Shown in pieces: positions 16,150 to 24,982 of a stretch of 47,430 nucleotides of DNA; the stretch's first letter is position 1; the number at the start of each line of letters is the position of its first letter. Below the pieces are notes generated by a model. The model was not told the DNA's origin and made no database searches. It was given only the letters and a program-made list of their open reading frames with translations. The stretch comes from an uncultured Owenweeksia sp. (GTDB taxonomy: Bacteria; Bacteroidota; Bacteroidia; Flavobacteriales; Schleiferiaceae): assembly GCA_937146805.1 (NCBI GenBank), contig CAKZRR010000029.1:1-47430 (forward strand), read 5' to 3'. The translations under genes were made by a program, and so were the position numbers.

Positions 16150-17286
16150 TTAGTCTATAAGCAGCTTTTGGCTACTTACATTTCCGTTATTTTCTACAGT
16201 AATAAGGTACATTCCTTTGTGTAAGTTACTGGTGTTTAGTTCGTAATCACCATTACTAGCATCAATAGTTTTATGTGCCAAGCATTGCCCGTTTAGGTTG
16301 TAAACTTTAACCGTAGCTAAGCTATTTGCGCTGTTGTTTAAGCTAATGTTTACGCTGCCATTTTCCTTAGCGGGATTTGGATACAATTCAAATAAATCTT
16401 TAGAAGTTGTCAATTCCTTTTGCCCCATAGTAGGGTCAATAAACACAACGTTAAAGTGTGCACCATTTGGCATTGGATCAAAAACTTGGTCTTTCTCGTT
16501 AAAAATGGCCCATTTACTGCCATCATAGTACACGCCTACGTTATGATTATTATAGACACCGTTACCAACCATAGTACTGTAGCGTTGCGTAATGTGTACA
16601 ATGGCGTTAGGGTTATTGTTTAAGTAAGGATGATCTAGCTTGGTATTATTGTTTACGGTATTACTAGTGTCGGCAGTATGTACAAATGAAGAGTAGTTAG
16701 TTTGATTCTTTTTAACAATAGCCACATGAAATTCTTTATTTGCCCCCATAGCGGTGTTAGTTCCGGCTTGATTGTAAATAGCCCATTTGTTTTGAGTACC
16801 AGAATAAAACACGCCAAAAGTGTTGGTGTTATATACTCCATAAACGCTGGAAACTAATATAATGGCGTTAGGGTCTCCATTTATTGAGGGATGATCGATA
16901 TAGGTGCGATTGGAAGTGGTGTTACCCTTATCGGATGTATGTACAAAGCTTTCCATATCGGTGCCGGGTAACAAAATGTTGTAATTTGAATTATTCTTAA
17001 AGGCATCAAAATTATCGTTGTAAATTTTCCAGGTAGCGCCAGATTTCCAAAAGCTTTGTTTTTGGATAACATATTTACCTGATCCGCCACCGGGATTGTA
17101 ATTATGGGTAAAAATAGGATAGATGCTACTGTTTCCATTTAAATCGGGGTGATCCAACGCAGTTGTGTAACCGGATATGTTGGTAGTATCTGCCTTGTGA
17201 ATAAAGTGCGTGGTAGTTTGTGCGTTTAGGTTTTCAGTTCCGCTTAAAGCGGCCAAAGTAAAAACGCTAAGTAGTAATTTTTTCAT
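16150..17286 (-). CDS. Secreted three-repeat protein with T9SS type A sorting domain (paralogue 1)
   Basis: A 378-aa protein with a signal peptide ending NLNAQ (about residue 22). Three repeats of 85-95 residues cover about 27-295. Each has the order F(I/V)H..D.(S/T)N, a LDHP.LN..P.A element, a T.NYNPGG or similar element, GV(Y/F)Y, KWAI(Y/F)N and FNV. The sorting domain begins at LYPNPAKENGSVNIS (about 302). Function unknown. The repeat resembles an uncharacterised family found in secreted bacterial proteins. The next gene upstream encodes a close paralogue, indicating tandem duplication. Confidence 0.85.
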   Translation of the reverse strand: MKKLLLSVFTLAALSGTENLNAQTTTHFIHKADTTNISGYTTALDHPDLNGNSSIYPIFTHNYNPGGGSGKYVIQKQSFWKSGATWKIYNDNFDAFKNNSNYNILLPGTDMESFVHTSDKGNTTSNRTYIDHPSINGDPNAIILVSSVYGVYNTNTFGVFYSGTQNKWAIYNQAGTNTAMGANKEFHVAIVKKNQTNYSSFVHTADTSNTVNNNTKLDHPYLNNNPNAIVHITQRYSTMVGNGVYNNHNVGVYYDGSKWAIFNEKDQVFDPMPNGAHFNVVFIDPTMGQKELTTSKDLFELYPNPAKENGSVNISLNNSANSLATVKVYNLNGQCLAHKTIDASNGDYELNTSNLHKGMYLITVENNGNVSSQKLLID

Positions 17287-17449
17287 AGCTCGAATTTTTA
17301 GTTGTTTTTGTAATTCGAGAACAAGATTACGGAGGGCTGCTTGGCTTAGCAGCGATTACTAAGGGAATACAACCCGTAAAATGGTGAATGCCGTTTTTTG
17401 GGAGGTGAACAATTTTAGGACATTCAAGAAAACAGGTGAAAGAGCTTAA

Positions 17450-17490
17450 AAAAGCAATGACCCAAGCAGTTTTGGCTACTTGGGTCATTT
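17450..17490 (-). terminator. Intrinsic terminator after paralogue 2
   Basis: AATGACCCAAG pairs with CTTGGGTCATT (11 bp) around a 12-nt loop, followed by GCTTTTTT on the minus strand. It lies 27 nt past the stop of the gene at 17516. The rest of the gap to 17286 holds no gene. Confidence 0.8.
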
Positions 17491-17515
17491 ATATTTAGGA
17501 TAAGATAGGTTTTAA

Positions 17516-18655
17516 TTAATTGATAATAAGCAATTTTGAGGTTGATTGATCCTGGCTGTGGCACTTTAAACTATATACTCCTTTGGGGAGGTTATGCACT
17601 TTTAGTTCTTGTGTTTCTTGAGCTTGCGGTTTTACCACTTGCTGCCAAACCAAGCTACCATTCATATTAAATATTTCAAAGTGGGCGGTTTCAGTAAGTG
17701 CTTTGTTAAAACTAACCTTTACCGTTTTACTTTGGTTTGTAGGGTTTGGATATACCTTAAACAAATCGTGGGCAATAGTAATATCAGCATTTCCTAAAGT
17801 AGGATCGTGAAAAACAACATTAAAGTTAGCACCCAAAGGCATGTGCTTAGTATAGTCTTCGTGATAAATACTCCAATGCGTACCAGTATAATATACACCC
17901 ACATTGTTATTATTATAAACATCATTTCCGCCAAAAGGGTTTAAGTTTTGGGTTATGTTAATAATAGCATTGGGGTTGTTGTTTAGCTGTGGATGATCTA
18001 AACGAGTAATGCTGGTAGATGTATTGGGGTAGGTGGTGGTGTGCACATAGGCCGCTAAATTAAGCTGCTGCTTTTTTACTACGGATACATGAAAGGCGGA
18101 GCCAAGGGCAAGGGCGGAATCGATTCCGCCCTCGTTGATTATGGCCCACTTTTTTTGACTGGTTAAATAAGAGACCCCAAAAACACCTTTGTTAAAATGT
18201 GTGTCATAGGCGCTGGTAATTAGTATTACAGCGCTAGAGTCACCATTTATGGCTGGGTGATCGATAAGGGTATAATTGTTTGAGGAATTGGCCGCACTCG
18301 AAATATGTTTCCAAGATTCGGTATCGTCACCTGGAATGAGCACATTGTAATGACTGTTATCGGCAAAAGTATCTTGACTTTGATTGTAAATGGTCCAATT
18401 GCCGTTCTGTTTCCAAACACCTTGGTATTGATTTACATAAACACCTTGTGCCCAATTAGGATTGTGGTTGTGGGTAACCTGAGGATACATAACGCCACCA
18501 GCTTTTAAGCTAATATGGTTTAAAGAGGTTTGATGACTGCTAATGTTTGATGAATTGGCAAGGTGTACAAATTGAACTGAGCCTTGTGCTTGTGTGTTAA
18601 ATCCTGTGAAAAGGGCGGTGGCTAGTGCCACTACACTGGGTATTGTTTTCTGCAT
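17516..18655 (-). CDS. Secreted three-repeat protein with T9SS type A sorting domain (paralogue 2)
   Basis: A 379-aa paralogue of the preceding entry with the same order: signal peptide ending NTQAQ, three repeats (FVHLANSSNISSHQTSLNH, WKHISSAANSSNNYTLIDHP, YVHTTTYPNTSTSITRLDHP), then a sorting domain from VYPNPTNQSKTVKVSF. The third repeats of the two proteins are closest, sharing LNNNPNAI, ITQ and NVGVYY. The intergenic terminator at 17450 suggests that each is transcribed separately. It lies 120 bp downstream of a LytTR regulator gene on the same strand, a possible regulator. Confidence 0.85.
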   Translation of the reverse strand: MQKTIPSVVALATALFTGFNTQAQGSVQFVHLANSSNISSHQTSLNHISLKAGGVMYPQVTHNHNPNWAQGVYVNQYQGVWKQNGNWTIYNQSQDTFADNSHYNVLIPGDDTESWKHISSAANSSNNYTLIDHPAINGDSSAVILITSAYDTHFNKGVFGVSYLTSQKKWAIINEGGIDSALALGSAFHVSVVKKQQLNLAAYVHTTTYPNTSTSITRLDHPQLNNNPNAIINITQNLNPFGGNDVYNNNNVGVYYTGTHWSIYHEDYTKHMPLGANFNVVFHDPTLGNADITIAHDLFKVYPNPTNQSKTVKVSFNKALTETAHFEIFNMNGSLVWQQVVKPQAQETQELKVHNLPKGVYSLKCHSQDQSTSKLLIIN

Positions 18656-18775
18656 GATATTGTTAGTTTAGATTGTTGAGTGAGTCAAACTAAAGTAATA
18701 ACTTACAGAAAATACTGAGAGCTTAGACTTATGGTAATGTTTTACCGATAAGTTACTGTTCTATAATTCAGTATA

Positions 18776-19522
18776 TTAAAGAAGATTTATGCGTTTCATG
18801 AAATTTTCCTTGTAGGTTTTGCCTATAGGAATATTCATTTCGTTTATTAGTACCATATCTTCCTCTATACCTTTAACTGCTTTTAAATTAACAATATACG
18901 ATCGGTGAACTCGGATGAACTCGTATTCGTCCAACTTTACCTCCAGCGATTTAAGCGTAGAGCTGATAAGGTGCTTTTGATCTTGCGTGTGCAAAAACGA
19001 ATAGTTGTCGTAGGCCTCTAATGCGCTTATCTCTTCTAAAAGTACCTTTTTGAGTTGGTTTTTTACTTTTATAAAAAAGTGCTTTCCCGAAACAAAATCA
19101 GCACTATCATCCGAGTCGGCTTCTTTTGTTTTTAAGCTTTTGTGCGAGTGGTTGTATAAGGCCAATTCTACACTGGTTTGCAAATTGTACTCCTGCAAAG
19201 GTTTTACTAAATAGGCACTGGGCTTGGTACTTTTAATACGGTCCAACGTGGTTCTATCGTGATGAGCGGTAAGGAAAATTATGGGAATATCGTACTCCTT
19301 GTTAATCTCCTCGGCCAGTGTAATACCATCTTTGCTGCCCTCAAGGGTTACATCCATTAAAATAAAATCGGGCTGAGTGTTTTTTAGCAGCAGCCAGGCA
19401 TCATTTGCATTGCTTACTGCCGGAAACGGGGAATACCCAAACTCTTGCATATAATGGCTTATATCGGCCGCAATGATGGGTTCATCTTCTACAATTAGTA
19501 CCGTAATGTTTTTAGTGCTCAT
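18776..19522 (-). CDS. LytTR-family response regulator
   Basis: A 248-aa regulator. The receiver domain covers about 5-125, with acidic pocket E12/D13, phospho-acceptor D57 (FILMDVTLEG), switch Thr in FLTAHHD and Lys in YLVKPL. The LytTR DNA-binding domain covers about 145-248 (ISALEAYDNYSFLHT, FIRVHRSYIVNL, IPIGKTYKENF). The start is the ATG at 19522, which overlaps the last 11 bp of the kinase gene (ATGAGCACTAA). An upstream in-frame codon would only add lysines from the kinase's coding end. Confidence 0.93.
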   Translation of the reverse strand: MSTKNITVLIVEDEPIIAADISHYMQEFGYSPFPAVSNANDAWLLLKNTQPDFILMDVTLEGSKDGITLAEEINKEYDIPIIFLTAHHDRTTLDRIKSTKPSAYLVKPLQEYNLQTSVELALYNHSHKSLKTKEADSDDSADFVSGKHFFIKVKNQLKKVLLEEISALEAYDNYSFLHTQDQKHLISSTLKSLEVKLDEYEFIRVHRSYIVNLKAVKGIEEDMVLINEMNIPIGKTYKENFMKRINLL

Positions 19523-21455
19523 GCTTTGTTTTTTCTTTTTCAGGAATGGCAAACGCTAGGCTTACAGCCATACCGTTATCGTTTTTAAAGGTCACAACGG
19601 TTCCTAACTTTTTAGCCAAGGATTTTACCAATTGCAATCCAAATCCTTTAGTTGCTGTGTCATCAAAATTAGGCGATAGTCCTTTGCCATTGTCTACTAC
19701 CTTTAGTTTTATACTTTGTGCGTCTGCTTGTAAGCTAACCCAAATTTTAGGGTCTTTTTGCTCATTAAAAGCATATTTAAAAATATTGGTAACCAACTCG
19801 TTTATTATCAACCCTATAGGCATGGCAATATCCACATCCAAGTTTAATTTATCAGCATTTAACTCAACCTGTACTTCGGCTCCCGTGGTGTGGTACGAAT
19901 GTTTTAAACTTTGCAATAAATTAGACAAATAGGTAGGCATATAAACTCCCGTAAGGTCGTCTTCTTGGTAAAGTCGCTGGTGTACCATGGACATGGAGTT
20001 TATCCGGTTTTTACTCTCCTGTAAAACCTGTAACGCTTTAGGATCACTTACATGGCGTGATTGCATGTTTAGCAAACTAGAAATAAACTGCAGGTTGTTT
20101 TTAACGCGATGATGTATTTCCTTGAGTAGCTCTTCTCGTTGGTTAAGGGCATCCTGAATAATGCCGTTTTTTTCTTGAAGTACCAAATTGTTTTTTTGCT
20201 TGGTACGGTAACTGTTAAAACCAAAAAATATGAGTACCAGTAATAAAACCACAGCCATGGTTAAAAGGTAGGTTTGGTTTTCCTGCTTCTTTATTTTTTG
20301 ATTTTTCAACTCGTTTTCAGCATTTAGCTGCAATAACTCGTTTTCCTTCTTTTCATCTTGATACTTCGCTTCCAGCTCGTTTAATTGGCTTTCTTGGTTG
20401 GCTATAAAAACACTATCCGAAGCATTTTTAAAAAGTAAGCTGTATTCCAAAGCTTCTTTATACTTGCCTTGCTTCTCCTTTAGCTTATAAAGCAAACTGT
20501 AGGCTCTGTATATTAGCTCGTAATTTTCTAAATGTTGAGCTCCACTCAAAGCCTTATAAATCCATTCTTCGGCTGGGGCTAATTGGCGCATATCAAAGTA
20601 AGCCTGGCCAATGGTAAGCTGAATACCACACACCTTAAATTTACTTCCCAACTCGCTGTAAATAGTCAAGGCTTTTTGGTTGTAACCGAGGCTTTCTTGC
20701 GGTTTACCCATCCGGCCATGTAGTAATGCTAAATTCATCAATGAAAGTGCCTCCCTAGCTTTGGGGCCATTTTCGGTATAATAGGCGTTTACCTTTTTCA
20801 TCATTCGCAGCGCTTTGCTAAAGCTGCCGCTGTAATTATACATGGTGGCCAAATTACTTTGGGTAAGTATTAGGCTGCTTTCGGCTTCAATTTCCTCATA
20901 TATAGCAAGGGCATCTAAAAAGAAAGTCTCCGATTTGTCGAATTTTCTTTGGAGTCCGTATAAAATCCCAATACTCAATAAACAATCTCCTATATGCATC
21001 GAATCCTGCTGGGACTGAAATTTCTCCAACGCACTAAAAAATAAGGAAGAAGCCTCTTTAATATTTCCATTTACTCGCTGTAAGTTGCCTGTTTCCAGTT
21101 CAACACTTGCTACGCCAAGTACGTCCTTAATTTCTTCAAACAGTTTTTTAGATTTACCAAAGTTGATAAGAGCCTCCTCTGACTCACCCTTTAAGTAATG
21201 AGCCGAACCTAAATAGTAGTAAATTTTGGCTTGGTCAAATAAGTCCTTCTCTTTACTAATGGCCAGTGCCGAATCAGCGTACTTAATAGCCAACTCGTAA
21301 TTTTCCTTTTTGGCTTTTTCGGAGGCTTTAAGAAATTGATACACTTTAGGGTTTGCAAATCGAGTAGTGTCGCTAGTTTTCCCCCAAGTGTGGTTGAAAC
21401 AAGTAAAAATTAAGAGTAAGGTTAATAAGCGGATCAACATATGGTAAATGGTCAA
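19512..21455 (-). CDS. TPR sensor histidine kinase (HisKA_2/HWE type)
   Basis: A 647-aa kinase. After a signal peptide, about six tetratricopeptide repeats cover about 35-350 and should lie in the periplasm. A coiled segment is followed by one membrane helix (LLTMAVVLLLVLIFFGF, about 400-418). The catalytic part has EEIHHRVKNNLQFISSLLN-like HisKA_2 sequence (here KEIHHRVKNNLQ, about 448), N box NELVTNIFKYAF, G1 DNGKGLSP and G2 GFGLQLVKSLAKKLG. It forms a pair with the overlapping LytTR gene. The start may be the ATG at 21455 or the one at 21440, five codons in. The signal is unknown. Confidence 0.92.
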   Translation of the reverse strand: MTIYHMLIRLLTLLLIFTCFNHTWGKTSDTTRFANPKVYQFLKASEKAKKENYELAIKYADSALAISKEKDLFDQAKIYYYLGSAHYLKGESEEALINFGKSKKLFEEIKDVLGVASVELETGNLQRVNGNIKEASSLFFSALEKFQSQQDSMHIGDCLLSIGILYGLQRKFDKSETFFLDALAIYEEIEAESSLILTQSNLATMYNYSGSFSKALRMMKKVNAYYTENGPKAREALSLMNLALLHGRMGKPQESLGYNQKALTIYSELGSKFKVCGIQLTIGQAYFDMRQLAPAEEWIYKALSGAQHLENYELIYRAYSLLYKLKEKQGKYKEALEYSLLFKNASDSVFIANQESQLNELEAKYQDEKKENELLQLNAENELKNQKIKKQENQTYLLTMAVVLLLVLIFFGFNSYRTKQKNNLVLQEKNGIIQDALNQREELLKEIHHRVKNNLQFISSLLNMQSRHVSDPKALQVLQESKNRINSMSMVHQRLYQEDDLTGVYMPTYLSNLLQSLKHSYHTTGAEVQVELNADKLNLDVDIAMPIGLIINELVTNIFKYAFNEQKDPKIWVSLQADAQSIKLKVVDNGKGLSPNFDDTATKGFGLQLVKSLAKKLGTVVTFKNDNGMAVSLAFAIPEKEKTKHEH

Positions 21456-21473
21456 ATTGTTGGGTTAGCTAGA

Positions 21474-22007
21474 TTAGTAAACAAGCTGATAGTCATTTAT
21501 TTGCGACTTGTCTTTAAAGGTTTGACTTTCGGAAAGCCGCAACTTAACGGAAGGATTGTAACTTCCAAATAGCTTTATTCCTTCGCCTAAAATAATTGGG
21601 TTCAGTTTAATTTTTAGTTGGTCAATCAGCTGGTTTTCTAATAACCAACCAGCAAGCTGACCTCCGCCACACAGGTAAATGTTTGAGGGGCTGGTTTGTT
21701 TTAACTCTTGGACGATGCCTACATTTAACGGGCAAGCCTTAACGTTTGGATGCGGGTTTTCAAAATTAAGTTGGTTGGAAAAAACATAATGTTTCATGTG
21801 TGGGTAAGCGGGTTGACCAGATTTCAGACCAAATTGATAACCAAACTCATAGGTATGCCTGCCCATAATTACGGTTTCAAAATTCAGTAAATCTTGTTTA
21901 TAAGCATTTACAGATTCACCCTCGTGTTTAAAAGCGCTTACATCTCCCGCTGGCCCTGCAATAAACCCGTCAAGTGAAGCGGCTACGTAATAAACTATTT
22001 TTTTCAT
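21474..22007 (-). CDS. Dihydrofolate reductase family protein (RibD C-terminal type)
   Basis: A 177-aa enzyme of the RibD/DHFR-like fold. It opens with KIVYYVAASLDGFIAG, the typical first strand and loop. VIMGRHTYEFG and YVFS follow. IYLCGGGQLAGWLLENQLID is the dinucleotide-phosphate-binding GG region, and LNPIILGEGIKLFG matches the family. NADPH is the expected cofactor. The substrate cannot be told, since members of this family are often unassigned reductases rather than true folate enzymes. It ends 19 nt before the kinase gene start at 21455 on the same strand. Confidence 0.88.
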   Translation of the reverse strand: MKKIVYYVAASLDGFIAGPAGDVSAFKHEGESVNAYKQDLLNFETVIMGRHTYEFGYQFGLKSGQPAYPHMKHYVFSNQLNFENPHPNVKACPLNVGIVQELKQTSPSNIYLCGGGQLAGWLLENQLIDQLKIKLNPIILGEGIKLFGSYNPSVKLRLSESQTFKDKSQINDYQLVY

Positions 22008-22117
22008 GGAAAGGATTTGTTAGCGTAAAAAAACAAATATTAGAAATGGCAAACTTTGTTTTTTGGTGAAGGTATTTAATTGCGTGGTGAATGAAGGAAT
22101 GGGAAAGGCAAAAAAAA

Positions 22118-22144
22118 AAAACCTCGGCTTGTACCGAGGTTTTT
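22118..22144 (-). terminator. Intrinsic terminator of clpC
   Basis: AAACCTCGG pairs with CCGAGGTTT around TACAAG, followed on the minus strand by a run of eleven T. It lies 4 nt past the clpC stop. Confidence 0.88.
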
Positions 22145-22147
22145 ACT

Positions 22148-24730
22148 TTACTTACTTTCATCTTCTTTTTCAGGTGAACCGTCATCTACAATAGGAGGCG
22201 CTTTCTCGCCCTTTTTAACGGTAACCTCAATTTCGGGTTCATCTCCCTTTTTGTTGAGGCCAATGTTAATTTCATCCCCTTCTACAATAGCCGAATTAAT
22301 GATCTGCTCGGCCAACGGGTCTTCCACGTATTTTTGGATGGCTCTTGCCAATGGGCGTGCGCCATAGCGTTCATCAAAGCCTTTATCAGCAATATATTCC
22401 TTAGCTGCTTTGGTCATTTTAACACCGTAGCCCAGCTCATTAATACGCTTATAAAGTTTGGCAAGCTCTATGTCTATAATTTTAACAATCTCATTTTTTG
22501 ATAAATTGTTAAATAGGATTACATCATCAATTCTATTCAAAAACTCTGGAGCAAAAGCACGTTTCAAAGCGGTTTCAATTACACTTTTTGAAACTTCATT
22601 CTGGTCCTTTCGAGCACCTGTTCCAAAACCTACACCACCGCCAAAATCTTTTAACTGGCGTGATCCGATATTAGAAGTCATAATAATAATGGTATTCTTG
22701 AAATCCACTTTTCTACCAAGCGAATCCGTCATGTGTCCATCATCTAAAGCTTGTAAGAGCAGGTTGAATACATCTGGATGTGCTTTTTCAATTTCATCTA
22801 ACAATACCACGCTGTAAGGTTTGCGTCTTACCTTTTCGGTAAGTTGTCCACCTTCTTCGTAGCCCACGTATCCCGGAGGCGCTCCTACCAATCTTGAAAT
22901 GGCAAATTTCTCCATGTACTCACTCATGTCAATACGAATGAGGTTTTCTTCGCTATCAAAAAGCGAACGAGCCAATTCTTTAGCTAGTTGTGTTTTTCCA
23001 ACGCCAGTAGGTCCTAAAAAGATAAAAGAACCAATGGGTTTGTTGGGATCCTTAAGTCCCGCACGATTACGCTGAATCGCTTTAACAATTTTGCCAACAG
23101 CTTCATCTTGACCAATAATCCGAGATTTCATTTCATCGGTCATTCCACCTAGGCGTTTACTTTCCTGTTGTGCAACACGTTGTACAGGAATACCCGTCAT
23201 CATAGCAATTACCTCCGCTACATGGGGTTCATCCACCGTTTCGCGATTTTTCTTAACATCTTCTTCCCAAGCAGCTTGGGCATCTTGTAGTTGTGCTTCT
23301 ACACGTTTTTCATCATCGCGTAGGCGAGCTGCTTCTTCGTAACGTTGCTTTTTAACTACTTGTATTTTCTGATCTCTAATTTCGTCCAGTTTTTTCTCAA
23401 GGTCAATTACATCTTGCGGAACATGAATGCTGGTGATGTGTACACGCGACCCAGCCTCATCCAAGGCATCAATCGCCTTATCGGGCAAATGCCTATCCGT
23501 AACATAGCGAGACGTAAGCTTAACGCAAGCCTTTATAGCTTCATCGGTATAATTTACGTTGTGATGCTCTTCGTATCGATCTTTAATATTATTCAAAATC
23601 TGGATGGTTTCTTCAGGCGTGGTAGGATCTACCATAACCTTTTGAAAACGTCTTTCTAATGCGCCATCTTTTTCAATATACTGGCGGTATTCATCTAAGG
23701 TTGTAGCACCAATACATTGTATTTCTCCTCGCGCCAAAGCGGGTTTAAACATATTGCTGGCATCTAAACTACCCGTAGCACCACCAGCACCTACTATGGT
23801 ATGAAGCTCGTCAATAAATAAAATAATGTCTTCGTTTTTTTCCAGTTCGTTCATCAAAGCCTTCATTCGCTCTTCAAACTGACCACGGTATTTGGTGCCC
23901 GCTACTAAAGAGGCTAAATCCAATGTAACCACGCGCTTGTCAAACAAAACCCGCGATACTTTACGCTTAATAATGCGCAAGGCTAAACCTTCGGCAATAG
24001 CCGATTTACCTACGCCCGGCTCACCAATAAGTAAGGGGTTGTTCTTTTTTCTTCGAGATAAAATTTGCGAAACACGCTCAATCTCTTTCTCTCGACCTAC
24101 TACGGGGTCGAGCTTATTTTCTTCTGCCATTTTGGTAAGGTCCCTACCAAAATTATCTAATACCGGAGTTTTAGATTTAGCATCTGATTTGGCTTTGCCA
24201 GCACTGGCTCCAAAATTGGGGTCTTTGCGTTCAAAGTCATCGTCATCATCACTATACGGCATTTCAGATCGTGGTTGATCTTTAAGCTCATCGGCATAAT
24301 GCAATTGATACTCTGCTTTTACTACATCGTAATCAATATCGTATTGGCGTAAAATACGCGATACGGGGTCATCCTCATTACGAATAATGCAAAGCAACAA
24401 ATGCGAAGTACGTATTTGTGAACTTTGAAAAAGTTTGGCTTCTAAAAAAGTAGTTTTTAGGGCTTTTTCGGCTTGACGCGTAAGTGGTAAGTTTTTACGT
24501 GAACTTACCTGAGCCGATAAATTAGGTGAGCTAATAGCCTCTATTTTTCGCCTAAAGGAAAGTACATCTACGCCTAAGTCTTCTAAAATTAAAATAGCAC
24601 TGCCTTCGCCTTCGCGAATCAAGCCCAGCATGAGGTGCTCGGTGCCAATATAGTCGTGTCCCAAACGCAAAGCCTCCTCTTTACTGTAGCTTATAACGTC
24701 TTTTACGCGGGGTGAAAAGTTTTCGTCCAT
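22148..24730 (-). CDS. clpC: ATP-dependent Clp protease ATPase subunit ClpC
   Basis: An 860-aa AAA+ unfoldase that feeds proteins to ClpP. The N domain covers about 1-145 (two Clp_N repeats, [20 protein letters not shown]). AAA1 has Walker [14 protein letters not shown], Walker [11 protein letters not shown] and [17 protein letters not shown]-type coiled middle region ([17 protein letters not shown]) separates it from AAA2, with [13 protein letters not shown] and [17 protein letters not shown]. The middle-domain UVR segment and length mark ClpC rather than ClpB. It is divergent from gyrA, with a promoter in the shared gap. Confidence 0.96.
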   Translation of the reverse strand: MDENFSPRVKDVISYSKEEALRLGHDYIGTEHLMLGLIREGEGSAILILEDLGVDVLSFRRKIEAISSPNLSAQVSSRKNLPLTRQAEKALKTTFLEAKLFQSSQIRTSHLLLCIIRNEDDPVSRILRQYDIDYDVVKAEYQLHYADELKDQPRSEMPYSDDDDDFERKDPNFGASAGKAKSDAKSKTPVLDNFGRDLTKMAEENKLDPVVGREKEIERVSQILSRRKKNNPLLIGEPGVGKSAIAEGLALRIIKRKVSRVLFDKRVVTLDLASLVAGTKYRGQFEERMKALMNELEKNEDIILFIDELHTIVGAGGATGSLDASNMFKPALARGEIQCIGATTLDEYRQYIEKDGALERRFQKVMVDPTTPEETIQILNNIKDRYEEHHNVNYTDEAIKACVKLTSRYVTDRHLPDKAIDALDEAGSRVHITSIHVPQDVIDLEKKLDEIRDQKIQVVKKQRYEEAARLRDDEKRVEAQLQDAQAAWEEDVKKNRETVDEPHVAEVIAMMTGIPVQRVAQQESKRLGGMTDEMKSRIIGQDEAVGKIVKAIQRNRAGLKDPNKPIGSFIFLGPTGVGKTQLAKELARSLFDSEENLIRIDMSEYMEKFAISRLVGAPPGYVGYEEGGQLTEKVRRKPYSVVLLDEIEKAHPDVFNLLLQALDDGHMTDSLGRKVDFKNTIIIMTSNIGSRQLKDFGGGVGFGTGARKDQNEVSKSVIETALKRAFAPEFLNRIDDVILFNNLSKNEIVKIIDIELAKLYKRINELGYGVKMTKAAKEYIADKGFDERYGARPLARAIQKYVEDPLAEQIINSAIVEGDEINIGLNKKGDEPEIEVTVKKGEKAPPIVDDGSPEKEDESK

Positions 24731-24805
24731 GATATATAGTATCTAAAATAATGTAAGTATTCTACTGGCTCAAATTACGAATATTGTGCCATTAGAGCTT
24801 TCTCT

Positions 24806-24834
24806 CAAAATTAGACCTAAAGTACAAGACAAGG
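24806..24834 (-). promoter_or_regulatory. Candidate clpC promoter
   Basis: The minus strand carries TTG, then 16 nt, then TAATTTTG, which fits the Bacteroidota TTG/TAnnTTTG pattern. It lies about 75 nt before the clpC start. Confidence 0.5.
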
Positions 24835-24867
24835 TTTGCTAAAAACGCAATAATTATTAACAGCTTC

Positions 24868-24897
24868 CCCCTTCATATTGTGAAGAAAATGAAGGGG
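24868..24897. other. Stem-loop between clpC and gyrA
   Basis: CCCCTTCAT pairs perfectly with ATGAAGGGG around a 12-nt loop, 30 nt upstream of the gyrA promoter box. It could be a regulator-binding site or insulate the divergent promoters. There is no T tract for a terminator. Confidence 0.4.
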
Positions 24898-24926
24898 AAA
24901 GGCACTTAAATGGGAGGGGCAGTATT

Positions 24927-24934
24927 TATCTTTG
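24927..24934 (+). promoter_or_regulatory. gyrA promoter -7 box
   Basis: TATCTTTG matches TAnnTTTG exactly, 48 nt before the gyrA ATG. No clear TTG lies at the -33 position. Confidence 0.5.
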
Positions 24935-24982
24935 GGCGATTAATCAAAATAGTGGCATTACACTAGGAAAAATACTGACAAC

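Noticed and set aside
21970-22185. 71-aa minus-strand frame between the DHFR-like gene and clpC
   Set aside because: It overlaps both genes and the clpC terminator, and has no plausible start region.
24868-24897. Terminator between clpC and gyrA
   Set aside because: The genes diverge, so no transcript should end there, and no T tract follows the stem on either strand.
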